Of a stretch of 64,000 bases of DNA, positions 24,959-33,177 are shown piece after piece. A model generated the notes under the pieces. That model was not told the DNA's origin and did not search any database. It saw nothing but the letters and a program-made list of their open reading frames with translations. Made by a program: the position numbers and the translations under genes. Positions within the stretch are counted from its first letter, which is position 1. Each line of letters opens with the position of its first letter. The DNA lies in NCBI RefSeq assembly GCF_013155545.1, contig NZ_JABJVV010000005.1:248001-312000 (forward strand), read 5' to 3'. Source of the stretch: Caenimonas soli (GTDB taxonomy: Bacteria; Pseudomonadota; Gammaproteobacteria; Burkholderiales; Burkholderiaceae_C).

Positions 24959-26251
24959 CTACTTGAAGCCCAGCGCGTGGGGCAACCAGGTGCTCAGCGC
25001 CGGAATGAAGGTCAGCAGCACCAGCACGGCGCCATGCGCCCACAGGAAGGGGCGCAGCTCGCTCACCAATTCGGACAGCGGCACGCGCGACACGTTGGAG
25101 GTGACGAACAGCAGCCCGCCCACCGGCGGCGTGATCATGCCCAGCGTGAGGTTGTAGATCACGATCATCGCGAAGTGGATCGGGTCCACGCCCAGCTTGG
25201 CGGCCACTGGAGCCAGGATCGGAACCAGCACCATCACGCCCGGCAGCGGCTCGATGAAGATGCCGAAGATCAGCAGCAGGATGTTGACCGCGATCAGGAA
25301 GGTCCAGGGCGACAGCTTCATGCCGATCAACCAGTCGGCCATCTGTTGCGGCAGGCCCTCGATGGTCAGCAGCCAGGCGAACGAGGCCGACATCGCGATG
25401 ATGATCAGCACCGACGCCGTCAGCAACGCCGAGCGCGCCAGGATGTCGGGCACGGCCTTCCATTCCAGCGTACGGTAGACGTACTTGCCGCACAGCAGGG
25501 CGTAGAACACCGCCACCACGGACGCCTCGGTGGGAGTGAACCAGCCCGCGCGCATGCCGCCCAGGATCAGCACCGGCAGCAGGAGCGCGGGCAGTGCCTT
25601 CCAGGTGGTCGACAAGATCTGCGCCAGCACCGGGCGCCCACCGTCGCCCTTGTAGTTGCGCTGGCGCGAGACGTGCCAGTTGACCACGCACATGGCGATG
25701 GCGATCAGGATGCCGGGCAGCACGCCCGCCACGAACAGCGCGCCGACTGAAACCGCCTCGTCCTGCAGCGCGTACACGATCATGGTGATGGAAGGCGGGA
25801 TGATCGGCCCCACGATGGCGGTCGACGCGGTCAGGGCCGCCGCGTAAGAGCGCTTGTAGCCGGCCTTGTCCATCATGCGGATGAGCATCGAACCCGGGCC
25901 CGCCGCGTCGGCCAGCGCCGATCCGGAGATGCCCGAGAAAAACGTGAGCGACACCACGTTGGTGTAGCCCAGCCCGCCGCGCTTGTGGCCCACGAACTGG
26001 CCCGCGAAACGCAGCAGCACGTCGGTCAGCGAGCCGCCGCTCATGAGCTCGGCCGCCAGAATGAAAAAGGGCACGGCCATCAGCGGGAAACTGTCGATGC
26101 CGGTGAAGGTTTCCTTCATCAGCACCAGCAAGGGGTAGCTGTCGGTCAGTGCCAGCGCGGTGGCCGTCGCCAGGCCGAGTGCAATGGCCACCGGCACGCC
26201 CAGCGTCAGGTAGCCGCAGGCGGCAGCGATCAGGATGATGCAGGGATTCAT
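24959..26251 (-). CDS. TRAP transporter large permease (DctM type)
   Basis: A 430-residue inner-membrane protein with about 12 hydrophobic segments and DctM hallmarks (GVPVAIALGLAT, MAVPFFILAAELMSGG, ITPPVGGLLFVTSNVS). It is the Na+-coupled transport subunit of a tripartite ATP-independent periplasmic importer. DctQ lies 12 bases upstream and DctP before that, so the full transporter is encoded. Operon context suggests a C4–C6 sugar acid such as D-apionate as cargo. Confidence 0.95.
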   Translation of the reverse strand: MNPCIILIAAACGYLTLGVPVAIALGLATATALALTDSYPLLVLMKETFTGIDSFPLMAVPFFILAAELMSGGSLTDVLLRFAGQFVGHKRGGLGYTNVVSLTFFSGISGSALADAAGPGSMLIRMMDKAGYKRSYAAALTASTAIVGPIIPPSITMIVYALQDEAVSVGALFVAGVLPGILIAIAMCVVNWHVSRQRNYKGDGGRPVLAQILSTTWKALPALLLPVLILGGMRAGWFTPTEASVVAVFYALLCGKYVYRTLEWKAVPDILARSALLTASVLIIIAMSASFAWLLTIEGLPQQMADWLIGMKLSPWTFLIAVNILLLIFGIFIEPLPGVMVLVPILAPVAAKLGVDPIHFAMIVIYNLTLGMITPPVGGLLFVTSNVSRVPLSELVSELRPFLWAHGAVLVLLTFIPALSTWLPHALGFK

Positions 26252-26263
26252 GGCGTGGGGGCC

Positions 26264-26836
26264 TTAGAGGGAGGCACTGGCGGTGGCGTCGAAGTGATCG
26301 TCCGGGGCGAACTGCCCGTCGCACACATAGCCGCGCACCACCAGCGCGAAATGCACCACCAGCAGCACGCCGCCTACAGGGATCGCGGCATAGATCCAGG
26401 CAAACGGGATCTGGGTTGCGGCGGTCAGCTGTGTCGTGGTGCGCAGCAAGTAGGCCGAGCCGAACCACACGAGGAGGCCGAAGAACACCAGCAGGCAGGC
26501 CGCGACGGCGGCGCGCACGCCGATGGCCGCAGGGCGCGGCAGTGCGTCCTGCAGGTTCTCCACCGCGATGTGCCCGCCGGCGCGCAGCACCGGGCCGGCG
26601 CCGAGGAAGGTGAGCCAGATCATCATGTGGCGCGCCACCTCTTCGCTCCAGGGGATGGAGACGTTGGTGAGGTAGCGGGTCAGCACGTTGGCAAAGACGA
26701 TGATCGACATGGCGCCCAGCAGCAGGATCAGGGCCCAGCGGTTGGCGGCGAGGAACCGTCGCTCGAAGGCCGCCGCCAGGCCGCCCTCGAGGTGCTTGGG
26801 GAGGGCCGGCGTGCCGACCTGCGCCGCCAGCGTCAC
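26264..26836 (-). CDS. TRAP transporter small permease (DctQ type)
   Basis: A 190-residue protein with four hydrophobic segments (about residues 35–55, 70–90, 110–130 and 150–170) of the DctQ family, which docks the binding protein on the large permease. The start is a GTG at 26836 overlapping the DctP stop (GTGA), which couples their translation. The N-terminal 30 residues are cytoplasmic and soluble. Confidence 0.92.
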   Translation of the reverse strand: MTLAAQVGTPALPKHLEGGLAAAFERRFLAANRWALILLLGAMSIIVFANVLTRYLTNVSIPWSEEVARHMMIWLTFLGAGPVLRAGGHIAVENLQDALPRPAAIGVRAAVAACLLVFFGLLVWFGSAYLLRTTTQLTAATQIPFAWIYAAIPVGGVLLVVHFALVVRGYVCDGQFAPDDHFDATASASL

Positions 26837-27810
26837 TTGACGTCCTGGATCTTCTTGATGTTGTCGGCGCCGAACTCCTGGGCGAAGTTCGCATACACCG
26901 GCTTCAGGGCGTCCTGGAAGGCCTTCTTGTCGACGTTGCGCACCACCTTCATGCCCTCTTTCTCCAGCAGGGCCACACCGTTGGCGTCGTCGTCATCCAC
27001 CTTCCTGCGTTGCGCGGCCGCGCTCACCTTGGCCGCGTCGAGGAAGACTTTGCGGTCGGCTTCGTTGAGCTTGCCCCAGGTGCGCGTGGACACCAGCACC
27101 AGCGCCGGCGAGTACACGTGGCCGGTCAGCGACAGGTGCTTCTGCACCTGCCAGAACTTGGAGCTGATGATGACCGGGATCGGGTTCTCCTGGCCGTCCA
27201 CCGCGCCTTGTTGCAGCGCGCCGAACACTTCCGGGAACGCCATGGGGGTGGGCTGCATGCCAAAGGCCCGGTAGCCTTCCATGTGCACCTTGTTTTCCAT
27301 GGTGCGCACCTTCAGGCCCTTGGTGTCCTCGGGCTTGAGGATGGCGTGCTTGCTGTTGGTGATGTGGCGAAAGCCGTTCTCCGTCCAGGCCAGCGCGACC
27401 AGGTTCTTCGACGGGAACTTGGTCAGCAGGTCCTGGCCGATCGGGCCGTCGAACACCTTGCGGGCATGGTCGTAGTCGCGAAACAGGAAGGGAATGTCGA
27501 CGATCTTGACCTCGGGCACGAAGTTGCCCACCGGGCCGGTGGAGGTGATGACTGCGTCCAGCGTGCCCAGTTGCACCGCCTCGATCATCTCGCGCTCGCC
27601 GCCCAGCGCACCGGACGGGAACTGCTGGCACTTGAAGCGGACCTGGGTGCCCTTCTCGACCTCGGAGCAGAACGCGGTGGCGCCGACCCCGTAGTGCGAC
27701 TCCTTACTGGGGGTGTAGCCGATCTTCAGCACCGTCTGCGCCATGGCGCCGGCGGACAGGGTGAACAGTAAAGCGGCCACGCTGGCGCGCACCGGTTGGC
27801 GAATGGTCAT
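26833..27810 (-). CDS. TRAP transporter substrate-binding protein (DctP type)
   Basis: A 325-residue periplasmic protein with a signal peptide (cleavage probably after GAMAQ, about residue 25) and a DctP-type solute-binding domain. The conserved carboxylate-binding Arg is probably in the KVRTMENKVH segment, and GAVDGQENP is the usual hinge motif. It captures an organic or sugar acid for the DctQM membrane part. ATG 27810 has a GGAGAC ribosome site. The open frame upstream to 28539 is antisense-like overlap with the oxidoisomerase gene and is rejected. Confidence 0.94.
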   Translation of the reverse strand: MTIRQPVRASVAALLFTLSAGAMAQTVLKIGYTPSKESHYGVGATAFCSEVEKGTQVRFKCQQFPSGALGGEREMIEAVQLGTLDAVITSTGPVGNFVPEVKIVDIPFLFRDYDHARKVFDGPIGQDLLTKFPSKNLVALAWTENGFRHITNSKHAILKPEDTKGLKVRTMENKVHMEGYRAFGMQPTPMAFPEVFGALQQGAVDGQENPIPVIISSKFWQVQKHLSLTGHVYSPALVLVSTRTWGKLNEADRKVFLDAAKVSAAAQRRKVDDDDANGVALLEKEGMKVVRNVDKKAFQDALKPVYANFAQEFGADNIKKIQDVK

Positions 27811-27854
27811 GTCTGTCTCCTCAGGGGGTGGTGGGGGAAAGTCTCGGGGGTCGG

Positions 27855-28685
27855 TCAGGTGATGCGCTGGATGCTCTCGGCGATTTCTTCGTGGTCGAAC
27901 ACCTTCTTCCAGTCGTCGCGCATGAGGCGCGGCTTGCCGAAGGTGATGGCCTTGTTGCAAGCGTCGGAGAACGCGCCGGGGATCTCCCGGAAGATCACCG
28001 CGCTCAGGATGGTCATGTGGCCCAACAGGAAGTCGCGGGCGCAGTCGCGCGGAACGCCGCGGGCGACCACCTCGTCCATCGCGTCGCGCATCACGTCCAG
28101 CAAGGTGGCGCACACGGTCTCGGACAGGCCAGGCTCCAGCAGTGCCATCTGCTCGACCGTCACGCGGTAGGAGCGCAGGACGGGCGCGTAGATGGTGCTG
28201 GCGATCTCCTCGCCAAGGTCGAAGTCGGCCGGCTTGCCCTGCATCAGGGCGCTGACGATCGATTGCGGCGCGTGGCCGCCACCGAAGAAATCGGGCTTGC
28301 CGTCCTTGTACAGCGCGGCGCTGAAGATTGGCGGGTGGCAGGGATGGGCAACGAAGTACACCAGGTCGTCGCGCTGCGGCAGGTGGCCGGCGAACGGAGC
28401 GGCTGCATCCAGGGTCATCACCATGGTGCCCGGAGCCAGTTGCGGCGCGATGGCGGCCGCCACCTTGCCGATGAGCGTGTCGGGGATCGCGAGGATGACC
28501 ACATTGGCGTTGTCCAGCGCCTTGGCCTGGTCCACGCACTCCACGCCGAGTTCATCACGCAAACGCTTGCGGCCGACCTCGCTGACCTCCACGTGCCTCA
28601 CCTCGAAGCGCGAACCCGCCAGGTTCTTCGCGAGCCGCGCGCCCATCTTGCCCCCGGCGCCCAGCAGCGCGATCACGGTCTTCAT
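27855..28685 (-). CDS. apnO: D-apionate oxidoisomerase-like protein
   Basis: A 276-residue NAD-dependent protein with an N-terminal Rossmann motif (LLGAGGKMGARLA, residues 8–20) and a helical phosphogluconate-dehydrogenase-type C-terminal domain. The FVAHPCHPP segment is likely to hold metal- and substrate-binding histidines. ApnO oxidises D-apionate and rearranges the carbon skeleton to 3-oxo-isoapionate. The identification rests on this fold type plus OiaK and OiaX homologues in the same run. It is the first gene of the minus-strand run, and DctP follows after 44 bases. A GGAG lies about 8 bases before the ATG. Confidence 0.8.
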   Translation of the reverse strand: MKTVIALLGAGGKMGARLAKNLAGSRFEVRHVEVSEVGRKRLRDELGVECVDQAKALDNANVVILAIPDTLIGKVAAAIAPQLAPGTMVMTLDAAAPFAGHLPQRDDLVYFVAHPCHPPIFSAALYKDGKPDFFGGGHAPQSIVSALMQGKPADFDLGEEIASTIYAPVLRSYRVTVEQMALLEPGLSETVCATLLDVMRDAMDEVVARGVPRDCARDFLLGHMTILSAVIFREIPGAFSDACNKAITFGKPRLMRDDWKKVFDHEEIAESIQRIT

Positions 28686-28716
28686 CAGCCATCTCCAAGT
28701 TAAGTAGTGACGTGAT

Positions 28717-28752
28717 GGTATGATGACCTGATCTGTCGAATTATCCGGATAA
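28717..28752 (-). promoter_or_regulatory. Candidate promoter/operator region of the sugar-acid operon
   Basis: The 87-base gap upstream of apnO is AT-richer than its surroundings. It holds the perfect palindrome TTATCC-GGATAA at 28741–28752 and a GGT-N6-ACC dyad at 28717–28728 that resembles the element before the GntR gene. I could not pick out a strong -35/-10 pair. Either element could be the GntR operator for the run from 28685 down to 17030. Confidence 0.4.
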
Positions 28753-28772
28753 ACCCCTATTTGGCCGCTAGG

Positions 28773-29870
28773 TCAAAGAACGTGGGTGCGGTCGCCTTCG
28801 CGAAAACCGATGGCGTCCCAGAACGCTCCCCGGTGGAAACCGATCACCTTGAAGAGCTCGCCCATCTCATGCTCGGCGATCAGTCGTTGCCCCGCCACGC
28901 GCTGGGCCAGCGGCGCTTCAGCCAACAGCGGCACCAGGCCGCAGTTCATCAGAAAGCGCGCCTGGGTGGTGTAGCCGAGGGTGGCCAGGCCAGCTTCCTG
29001 CGCAGCCAGCGCCAAGCCACTGAAATTGACATGGGCCGTGATGTCCTTGCCACCCACATCGCTCAGCGGGTTGGTGTCGGCCATATGCCCGCGGTGGCAC
29101 ATCAGCGTGCCCATGTGGCGCTGCGGGTGGTAGTACTCGCCCTCGGCGAAGCCGTAGTCGATGAAGAACGCCGCGCCCTGCGTCAGGCGGTCCGCCAGGG
29201 TTCGCACGAAAGCCTCGGCCTGGGGGTGGATCTCGGTGAGGTAGTCGTGGGGGCCGCCGATCTCCAGCGGCGGCCGCAGGTCCGTCGGCCGGTCCTCCCA
29301 GCTCAATGCACCGCCCGTTGCCGGCGCCACGCCGCGCTCATGCCAGACGCCGGCCGTGCGCACCAGCAGCTTGACCGGCATCGCATCCAGCACTTCGTTG
29401 CCCACCACCACGCCGCGCATGGCCTGCTGCAGCTCGCTGACCCAGTCCACGCGGCCGGCGTAGGCGGCCAGCGTTTCCTGCTGGCGCGCGCGCAGCGTGC
29501 CCGAGAGGTCGACGATGGTGTAGCGGCGAACGCGCTCCCCCAGGGATTCAAGCAGTTGCAGGGCCAGCGCGCCCGACCCGGCGCCAAATTCCCAGACCTC
29601 GTCGGTATCGGTGGCTTGCAAGGCATCCGCGATCTGCGCCGAAAGCGCCTGCCCAAACAGCGGCGTCATCTCCGGTGCGGTGACGAAATCGCTGCCCGAC
29701 GACGGCAGCTGGCCGAACTTGCGCGAATTGTTGGCGTAGTAGCCCAGGCCCGGCGCGTAAAGCGCCAATGCCATGAACCGGTCGAAGGGCAGCCAGCCCC
29801 CGGCGCGGCGGATCGATTCTTCCACCAGGGACTGCAAGGCCCTCGTTAAACTCTTTGCTTCTGTCGTCAC
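28773..29870 (-). CDS. SAM-dependent methyltransferase, NDUFAF7/MidA family
   Basis: A 365-residue class I methyltransferase of the DUF185/NDUFAF7 family. It has the N-terminal FMALALYAPGLGYYA signature, the SAM-binding WEFGAGSGALA (about residues 94–104) and GNEVLDAMPV. The mitochondrial relative methylates an arginine of a complex I subunit during assembly; the bacterial target is not established. It is head-to-head with the SDR/folB pair, with 17 bases between the starts, and is separated from the sugar-acid operon by that operon's promoter gap, so it is a core gene and not part of the operon. Confidence 0.9.
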   Translation of the reverse strand: MTTEAKSLTRALQSLVEESIRRAGGWLPFDRFMALALYAPGLGYYANNSRKFGQLPSSGSDFVTAPEMTPLFGQALSAQIADALQATDTDEVWEFGAGSGALALQLLESLGERVRRYTIVDLSGTLRARQQETLAAYAGRVDWVSELQQAMRGVVVGNEVLDAMPVKLLVRTAGVWHERGVAPATGGALSWEDRPTDLRPPLEIGGPHDYLTEIHPQAEAFVRTLADRLTQGAAFFIDYGFAEGEYYHPQRHMGTLMCHRGHMADTNPLSDVGGKDITAHVNFSGLALAAQEAGLATLGYTTQARFLMNCGLVPLLAEAPLAQRVAGQRLIAEHEMGELFKVIGFHRGAFWDAIGFREGDRTHVL

Positions 29871-29887
29871 ACCCGGATTGTCCCCGA

Positions 29888-30661
29888 ATGAGCGATTCGC
29901 TCCCCAAGCGCACGGTACTGGTCACCGGCTCCGCCAAGCGGCTGGGCCGCGAGATCGCGCTGGCGCTCGCGGCCGGGGGCTGGCAGGTGGCCGTGCATTT
30001 CCGCGGCTCGGCCGACGACGCGGCCAAGACCGTCGAGGACTGCCGGAAGCTGGCCCCCGGCGCGCTGATCGAGTCTTTCCAGGCCGACCTGAACGACGAA
30101 GCCCAGGCCCGCGGCCTGCTGCCACGAGTGGTCCAGCATTTCGGCGCCGTCGATGCGCTCGTCAACAACGCCTCGATTTTCGAGCACGACAGCGCCAAGA
30201 GCTTCGGCTATGAAGCCCTGCAGGCGCACATGCGAACCAACACGGGTGCGCCCGTGCTGCTGGCCCAGGCCTTGCACGAGCATGTCTGCCAAAGGTCGGG
30301 CACGGGGGTGGTGGTCAATCTGCTGGACCAGAAGCTGTGGAACCAGAACCCCGATTTCCTGAGCTACACCCTGTCCAAGGCGGCGCTGGAAGCGGCCAAC
30401 ACCGTGCTGGCGATCGCCCTGGCGCCGCAGCTGCGCGTGGTCGGCGTGGCGCCGGGCCTGACCATCACCAGCCACCTGCTGTCGGCCGAGAAGTTCGACC
30501 AACTGCATCGCCTGTCGCCGCTGGGCCGCTCTTCCACGCCCGAGGATGTGGTGTCGGCCGTGAAGTTCGCGCTGGAAAACCAGTCCATCACCGGGACCAC
30601 CTTGCTGGTGGACGGCGGCCAGCACCTGATGAAATTCGACCGCGATTTTTCGCTAATGTGA
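29888..30661 (+). CDS. Pteridine-reductase-like SDR oxidoreductase
   Basis: A 257-residue short-chain dehydrogenase with the glycine motif TGSAKRLG (residues 13–20, the Arg favouring NADPH and the pattern of pteridine reductase/FolM), NNAS at 93–96 and the catalytic Tyr160/Lys164 in SYTLSK. It probably reduces dihydrofolate or dihydromonapterin-type pterins. folB, 15 bases downstream on the same strand, supports a pterin role. ATG 29888 (MSDSLPK) is preferred to the frame start 33 bases upstream, which runs into the divergent gene. Confidence 0.87.
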   Translation: MSDSLPKRTVLVTGSAKRLGREIALALAAGGWQVAVHFRGSADDAAKTVEDCRKLAPGALIESFQADLNDEAQARGLLPRVVQHFGAVDALVNNASIFEHDSAKSFGYEALQAHMRTNTGAPVLLAQALHEHVCQRSGTGVVVNLLDQKLWNQNPDFLSYTLSKAALEAANTVLAIALAPQLRVVGVAPGLTITSHLLSAEKFDQLHRLSPLGRSSTPEDVVSAVKFALENQSITGTTLLVDGGQHLMKFDRDFSLM

Positions 30662-30676
30662 GAGCGTGGGGTATAC

Positions 30677-31042
30677 ATGACCGCTGGCAACCAGATTCTT
30701 AGCCTCACGGGACTGCGCTTCGACGCGAACCTGGGCATCCTCGACCATGAGAAGACCAGCCCCCAGCCGATCATGGTGGATGCCGAGCTGAACCTCGGCC
30801 CGCAGCCGCTGCTGCCGCGCGATGACGACATCGGTCATGTGCTGGATTACCGTAAGGTGCGCAAGATCATCATCGACGAATGCACGGCCGAACACGTGAA
30901 CCTGCTGGAAAGCCTGATCGGCAAGCTGGCCAACCGGCTGATGCAGTTGCCCGGCGTGCTGGGCGTTCGGGTCAAGATCGTCAAGCTCGAAATCTTCGAC
31001 GACTGCGAAGTGGCGATCCGGGTCGAGGCGGGACTTTGGTAG
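30677..31042 (+). CDS. folB: Dihydroneopterin aldolase
   Basis: FolB cleaves 7,8-dihydroneopterin to 6-hydroxymethyl-dihydropterin and glycolaldehyde in folate synthesis. The 121-residue protein has the tunnelling-fold pattern: GILDHEK near residue 20, the Tyr of LDYRKV at about 57, LLESLIGKLA with the substrate-binding Glu (about 75), and the catalytic Lys in VKIVKLEIF near residue 103. Length is typical. Its pairing with the pteridine-reductase-like SDR indicates a small pterin operon. Confidence 0.92.
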   Translation: MTAGNQILSLTGLRFDANLGILDHEKTSPQPIMVDAELNLGPQPLLPRDDDIGHVLDYRKVRKIIIDECTAEHVNLLESLIGKLANRLMQLPGVLGVRVKIVKLEIFDDCEVAIRVEAGLW

Positions 31043-31130
31043 GAAGGCCGTCGGCAAAAGCTCATGGCGGCGGACTGTCACCGAAATGGTGGGGGCAGCC
31101 CGGAGACAAAGCCCAGTTTTCAGGGTTTTA

Positions 31131-32084
31131 TCAGTCCTCGACCTCGGACGCACGCAATTCTTCGCGGCTATCCAGACCCGATTGCAGGTAGGCTCGCGCA
31201 TTTTCCAGGAACGCCTGAACCAACCGCGGAACCGGTTTGCCGCGCATCACGAGCCCGCAAATCTTGACCGGCACGCGTGGACTGAACCGGTGCGTCGTGA
31301 AGCGCGACTCCGGCCTGAACCTGGCGGTTAGCTCATCGACCAGACCCAGCCCCAGCCCCTGGTCCACCAGCGGCGCTGCCACGTTGGAAAAGCGGACTTC
31401 GATGTCAGGGTTGTATTGGCTGCCGCCGCGCTCAAAGGCCGCGTCGATGGACGCTCCGAGCGGGCTGCCCGGGGCGGGGCCGATGACCACGCGGCCGGCC
31501 AGGTCAAACGGTGTGATCACGGGCCGATCCGCCAGCGCATCGCCCGAGGGACAGATGCAGACGATCTCCGCCTCGCTCAGCACGTCGCGGATCATGCTCG
31601 GACGCGCCGGGGGCCGCATTGCCAGGCCAACGTCCGCGCTGCCGCTTTCGACGCATTCCAGCAATTCGTCCATGCGCAGGGTTTCCAGCGCAATTCGCAC
31701 CTCCGCATGCTCACGGATGAACTGGCTCAGCACCGGCGGCACCAGAAACTGTGACAGCTCCGCTGTCGAGGCGATCCGCAGCACCCCGGCGCGGCCGGTG
31801 CGCAGATCCCAGGCCTTGCGCTGGATCGCCTCGTGCACGCGAAAAAGCGGCTCAGCATCAGCTACCAGAATGCGTGCATCTTCGGTCGGAACCAGGCGGC
31901 TGTTGATGCGGTCGAACAATGCGACGCCGATCTTGGCTTCGGCGAGCTTGATGGCATTGCTGACCGCAGGCTGTGACATACCCAGTTCTTCCGCAGCGCC
32001 GATGGTGGTGCGGTAACGCATCACTGCCCGCAAAACCTCCAACTGGCGCAGGTTGATCAGAGTTCGGGTGGAGGTGTCGGACAT
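31131..32084 (-). CDS. LysR family transcriptional regulator
   Basis: A 317-residue LysR protein with an N-terminal winged helix (about residues 12–70, TTIGAAEELGMSQPAVSNAIKLAEAKIG) and an effector domain (about 95–305). It diverges from the ABC importer/lyase genes across a 223-base gap rich in inverted repeats, the usual position for a LysR regulator controlling a catabolic operon. It probably activates the importer and perhaps the whole 31–43.7 kb locus. The effector is unknown. Confidence 0.93.
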   Translation of the reverse strand: MSDTSTRTLINLRQLEVLRAVMRYRTTIGAAEELGMSQPAVSNAIKLAEAKIGVALFDRINSRLVPTEDARILVADAEPLFRVHEAIQRKAWDLRTGRAGVLRIASTAELSQFLVPPVLSQFIREHAEVRIALETLRMDELLECVESGSADVGLAMRPPARPSMIRDVLSEAEIVCICPSGDALADRPVITPFDLAGRVVIGPAPGSPLGASIDAAFERGGSQYNPDIEVRFSNVAAPLVDQGLGLGLVDELTARFRPESRFTTHRFSPRVPVKICGLVMRGKPVPRLVQAFLENARAYLQSGLDSREELRASEVED

Positions 32085-32117
32085 GACAGTGTCTTTTGTT
32101 GCGCGCTTTCAGGATCC

Positions 32118-32178
32118 AATTGTGGTGCACCGCCAGAGGCGCCAGCATGGTGCGTACCCGAGGGCGGGCGCACCACAA
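32118..32178. promoter_or_regulatory. Inverted-repeat operator region between LysR and ABC importer genes
   Basis: TTGTGGTGC (32118–32126) is mirrored by GCACCACAA (32170–32178), 43 bases apart. GGTGCACC (32122–32129) is itself a palindrome inside the left arm, and a further GGTGCG copy lies between them. The repeats fill the divergent LysR/importer gap (32085–32307) and probably form a multi-site LysR operator. A -10-like TATAGC follows at 32184–32189 on the importer side, but I found no clear -35 box for it. Confidence 0.45.
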
Positions 32179-32307
32179 ATCGTCTATAGCCCCCACTTAT
32201 ACATGACGGCACCAACTGAATCAGGGAGGCCATGCAAGCGGATTTATCCTAGCACCTTCGTTGCTTTTATCCAGTTCGCTGGAACTACTCTTGAAAGGGC
32301 TTCCCCC

Positions 32308-33159
32308 ATGATCTCCAATCGTTTGCGCTCGGCGCTGGTGCTCTGCGCCATCGCTGGCGGCACCAGCTTGGTCCCCACTTTGGGAGTGGCGCAAAGCTGC
32401 GTACCGACCATTCCCAAGGCGGACCTGATCTCGGAGGGCAAGCTGATGCTTTCCACCAATCCGACTCTGCGGCCCCTGCAATACGTGGACTCCAGCGGCG
32501 AGCTCAAGGGTATGAATATTGACCTGGCCAACGAGCTGGCAAAGCGCCTGTGCCTGAAGGCCGACCTGGTCCGGATGGACTTCCCCGCAATGATCCCGGC
32601 GCTCAAGGCCGGCCGCTTCGACGGAATCAATACCGGCATGTTCTTTACCGAGGAGCGCGCCAAGCTCATGTGGGCCGTGCCGTACGCCATGTCCGCGATC
32701 GACATCGTGGCCGCACCGGGGAGCAAGGTCAGCCTCGCCTCGGCCGACGCCATTTCAGGGGTGAGCGTGGGGGTGGAGACGGACTCCTACCAGGAACGCT
32801 GGCTGCGCGAACGCGAGAAGGACAACGTGGCCAAGGGCCGCAAGAGCATCAAGATCCTGGCTTTTCCAACCGCCAGCGACGTGATGGCCGCCCTGCGCGC
32901 GGGCCAGTTCGATATTGCCGCCTTCCCCAGCTACGCCGGCAACGCCTTTGTCAAAAATGGTCAGGCCGTGATGGTGCTGCCTGAACAGGGCGGCTCGCCC
33001 ACGATGATGAGCTTCCGCTCTAAATCTGTCGCCGATGCCGTGGTTAAGGCTTACAACGACATGATGAAAGACGGCACCTACGACCGCATCCTGGACCAGT
33101 ACGGCATGACCAAGCTACCCGCGCGCGTCGTCGCGATCCGCGGCCCCGGCCCGCAATAA
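32308..33159 (+). CDS. Amino-acid-type ABC transporter substrate-binding protein
   Basis: A 283-residue periplasmic solute-binding protein of the polar amino acid (His/Glu, SBP_bac_3) family. It has a signal peptide (hydrophobic residues 8–25, cleavage near GVAQS), then LSTNPTLRPLQYVD, GMNIDLANELAKRL and GINTGMFFTEERAK, the usual order of ligand-loop segments. It starts at ATG 32308 with a GAAAGG ribosome site; the frame is open upstream but without a signal. It is followed by its permease after 18 bases. Cargo is probably a small zwitterion or carboxylate. Confidence 0.92.
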   Translation: MISNRLRSALVLCAIAGGTSLVPTLGVAQSCVPTIPKADLISEGKLMLSTNPTLRPLQYVDSSGELKGMNIDLANELAKRLCLKADLVRMDFPAMIPALKAGRFDGINTGMFFTEERAKLMWAVPYAMSAIDIVAAPGSKVSLASADAISGVSVGVETDSYQERWLREREKDNVAKGRKSIKILAFPTASDVMAALRAGQFDIAAFPSYAGNAFVKNGQAVMVLPEQGGSPTMMSFRSKSVADAVVKAYNDMMKDGTYDRILDQYGMTKLPARVVAIRGPGPQ

Positions 33160-33177
33160 GCCGTCGGCCGGAAACCC

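Noticed and set aside
24921..26894. Very long minus-strand open frame extending the aldehyde dehydrogenase upstream through the TRAP genes
   Set aside because: The extra part is Arg/Ala/Gly-rich with no domain and overlaps two clear transporter genes in another frame. The aldehyde dehydrogenase starts at 24920 with a ribosome site.
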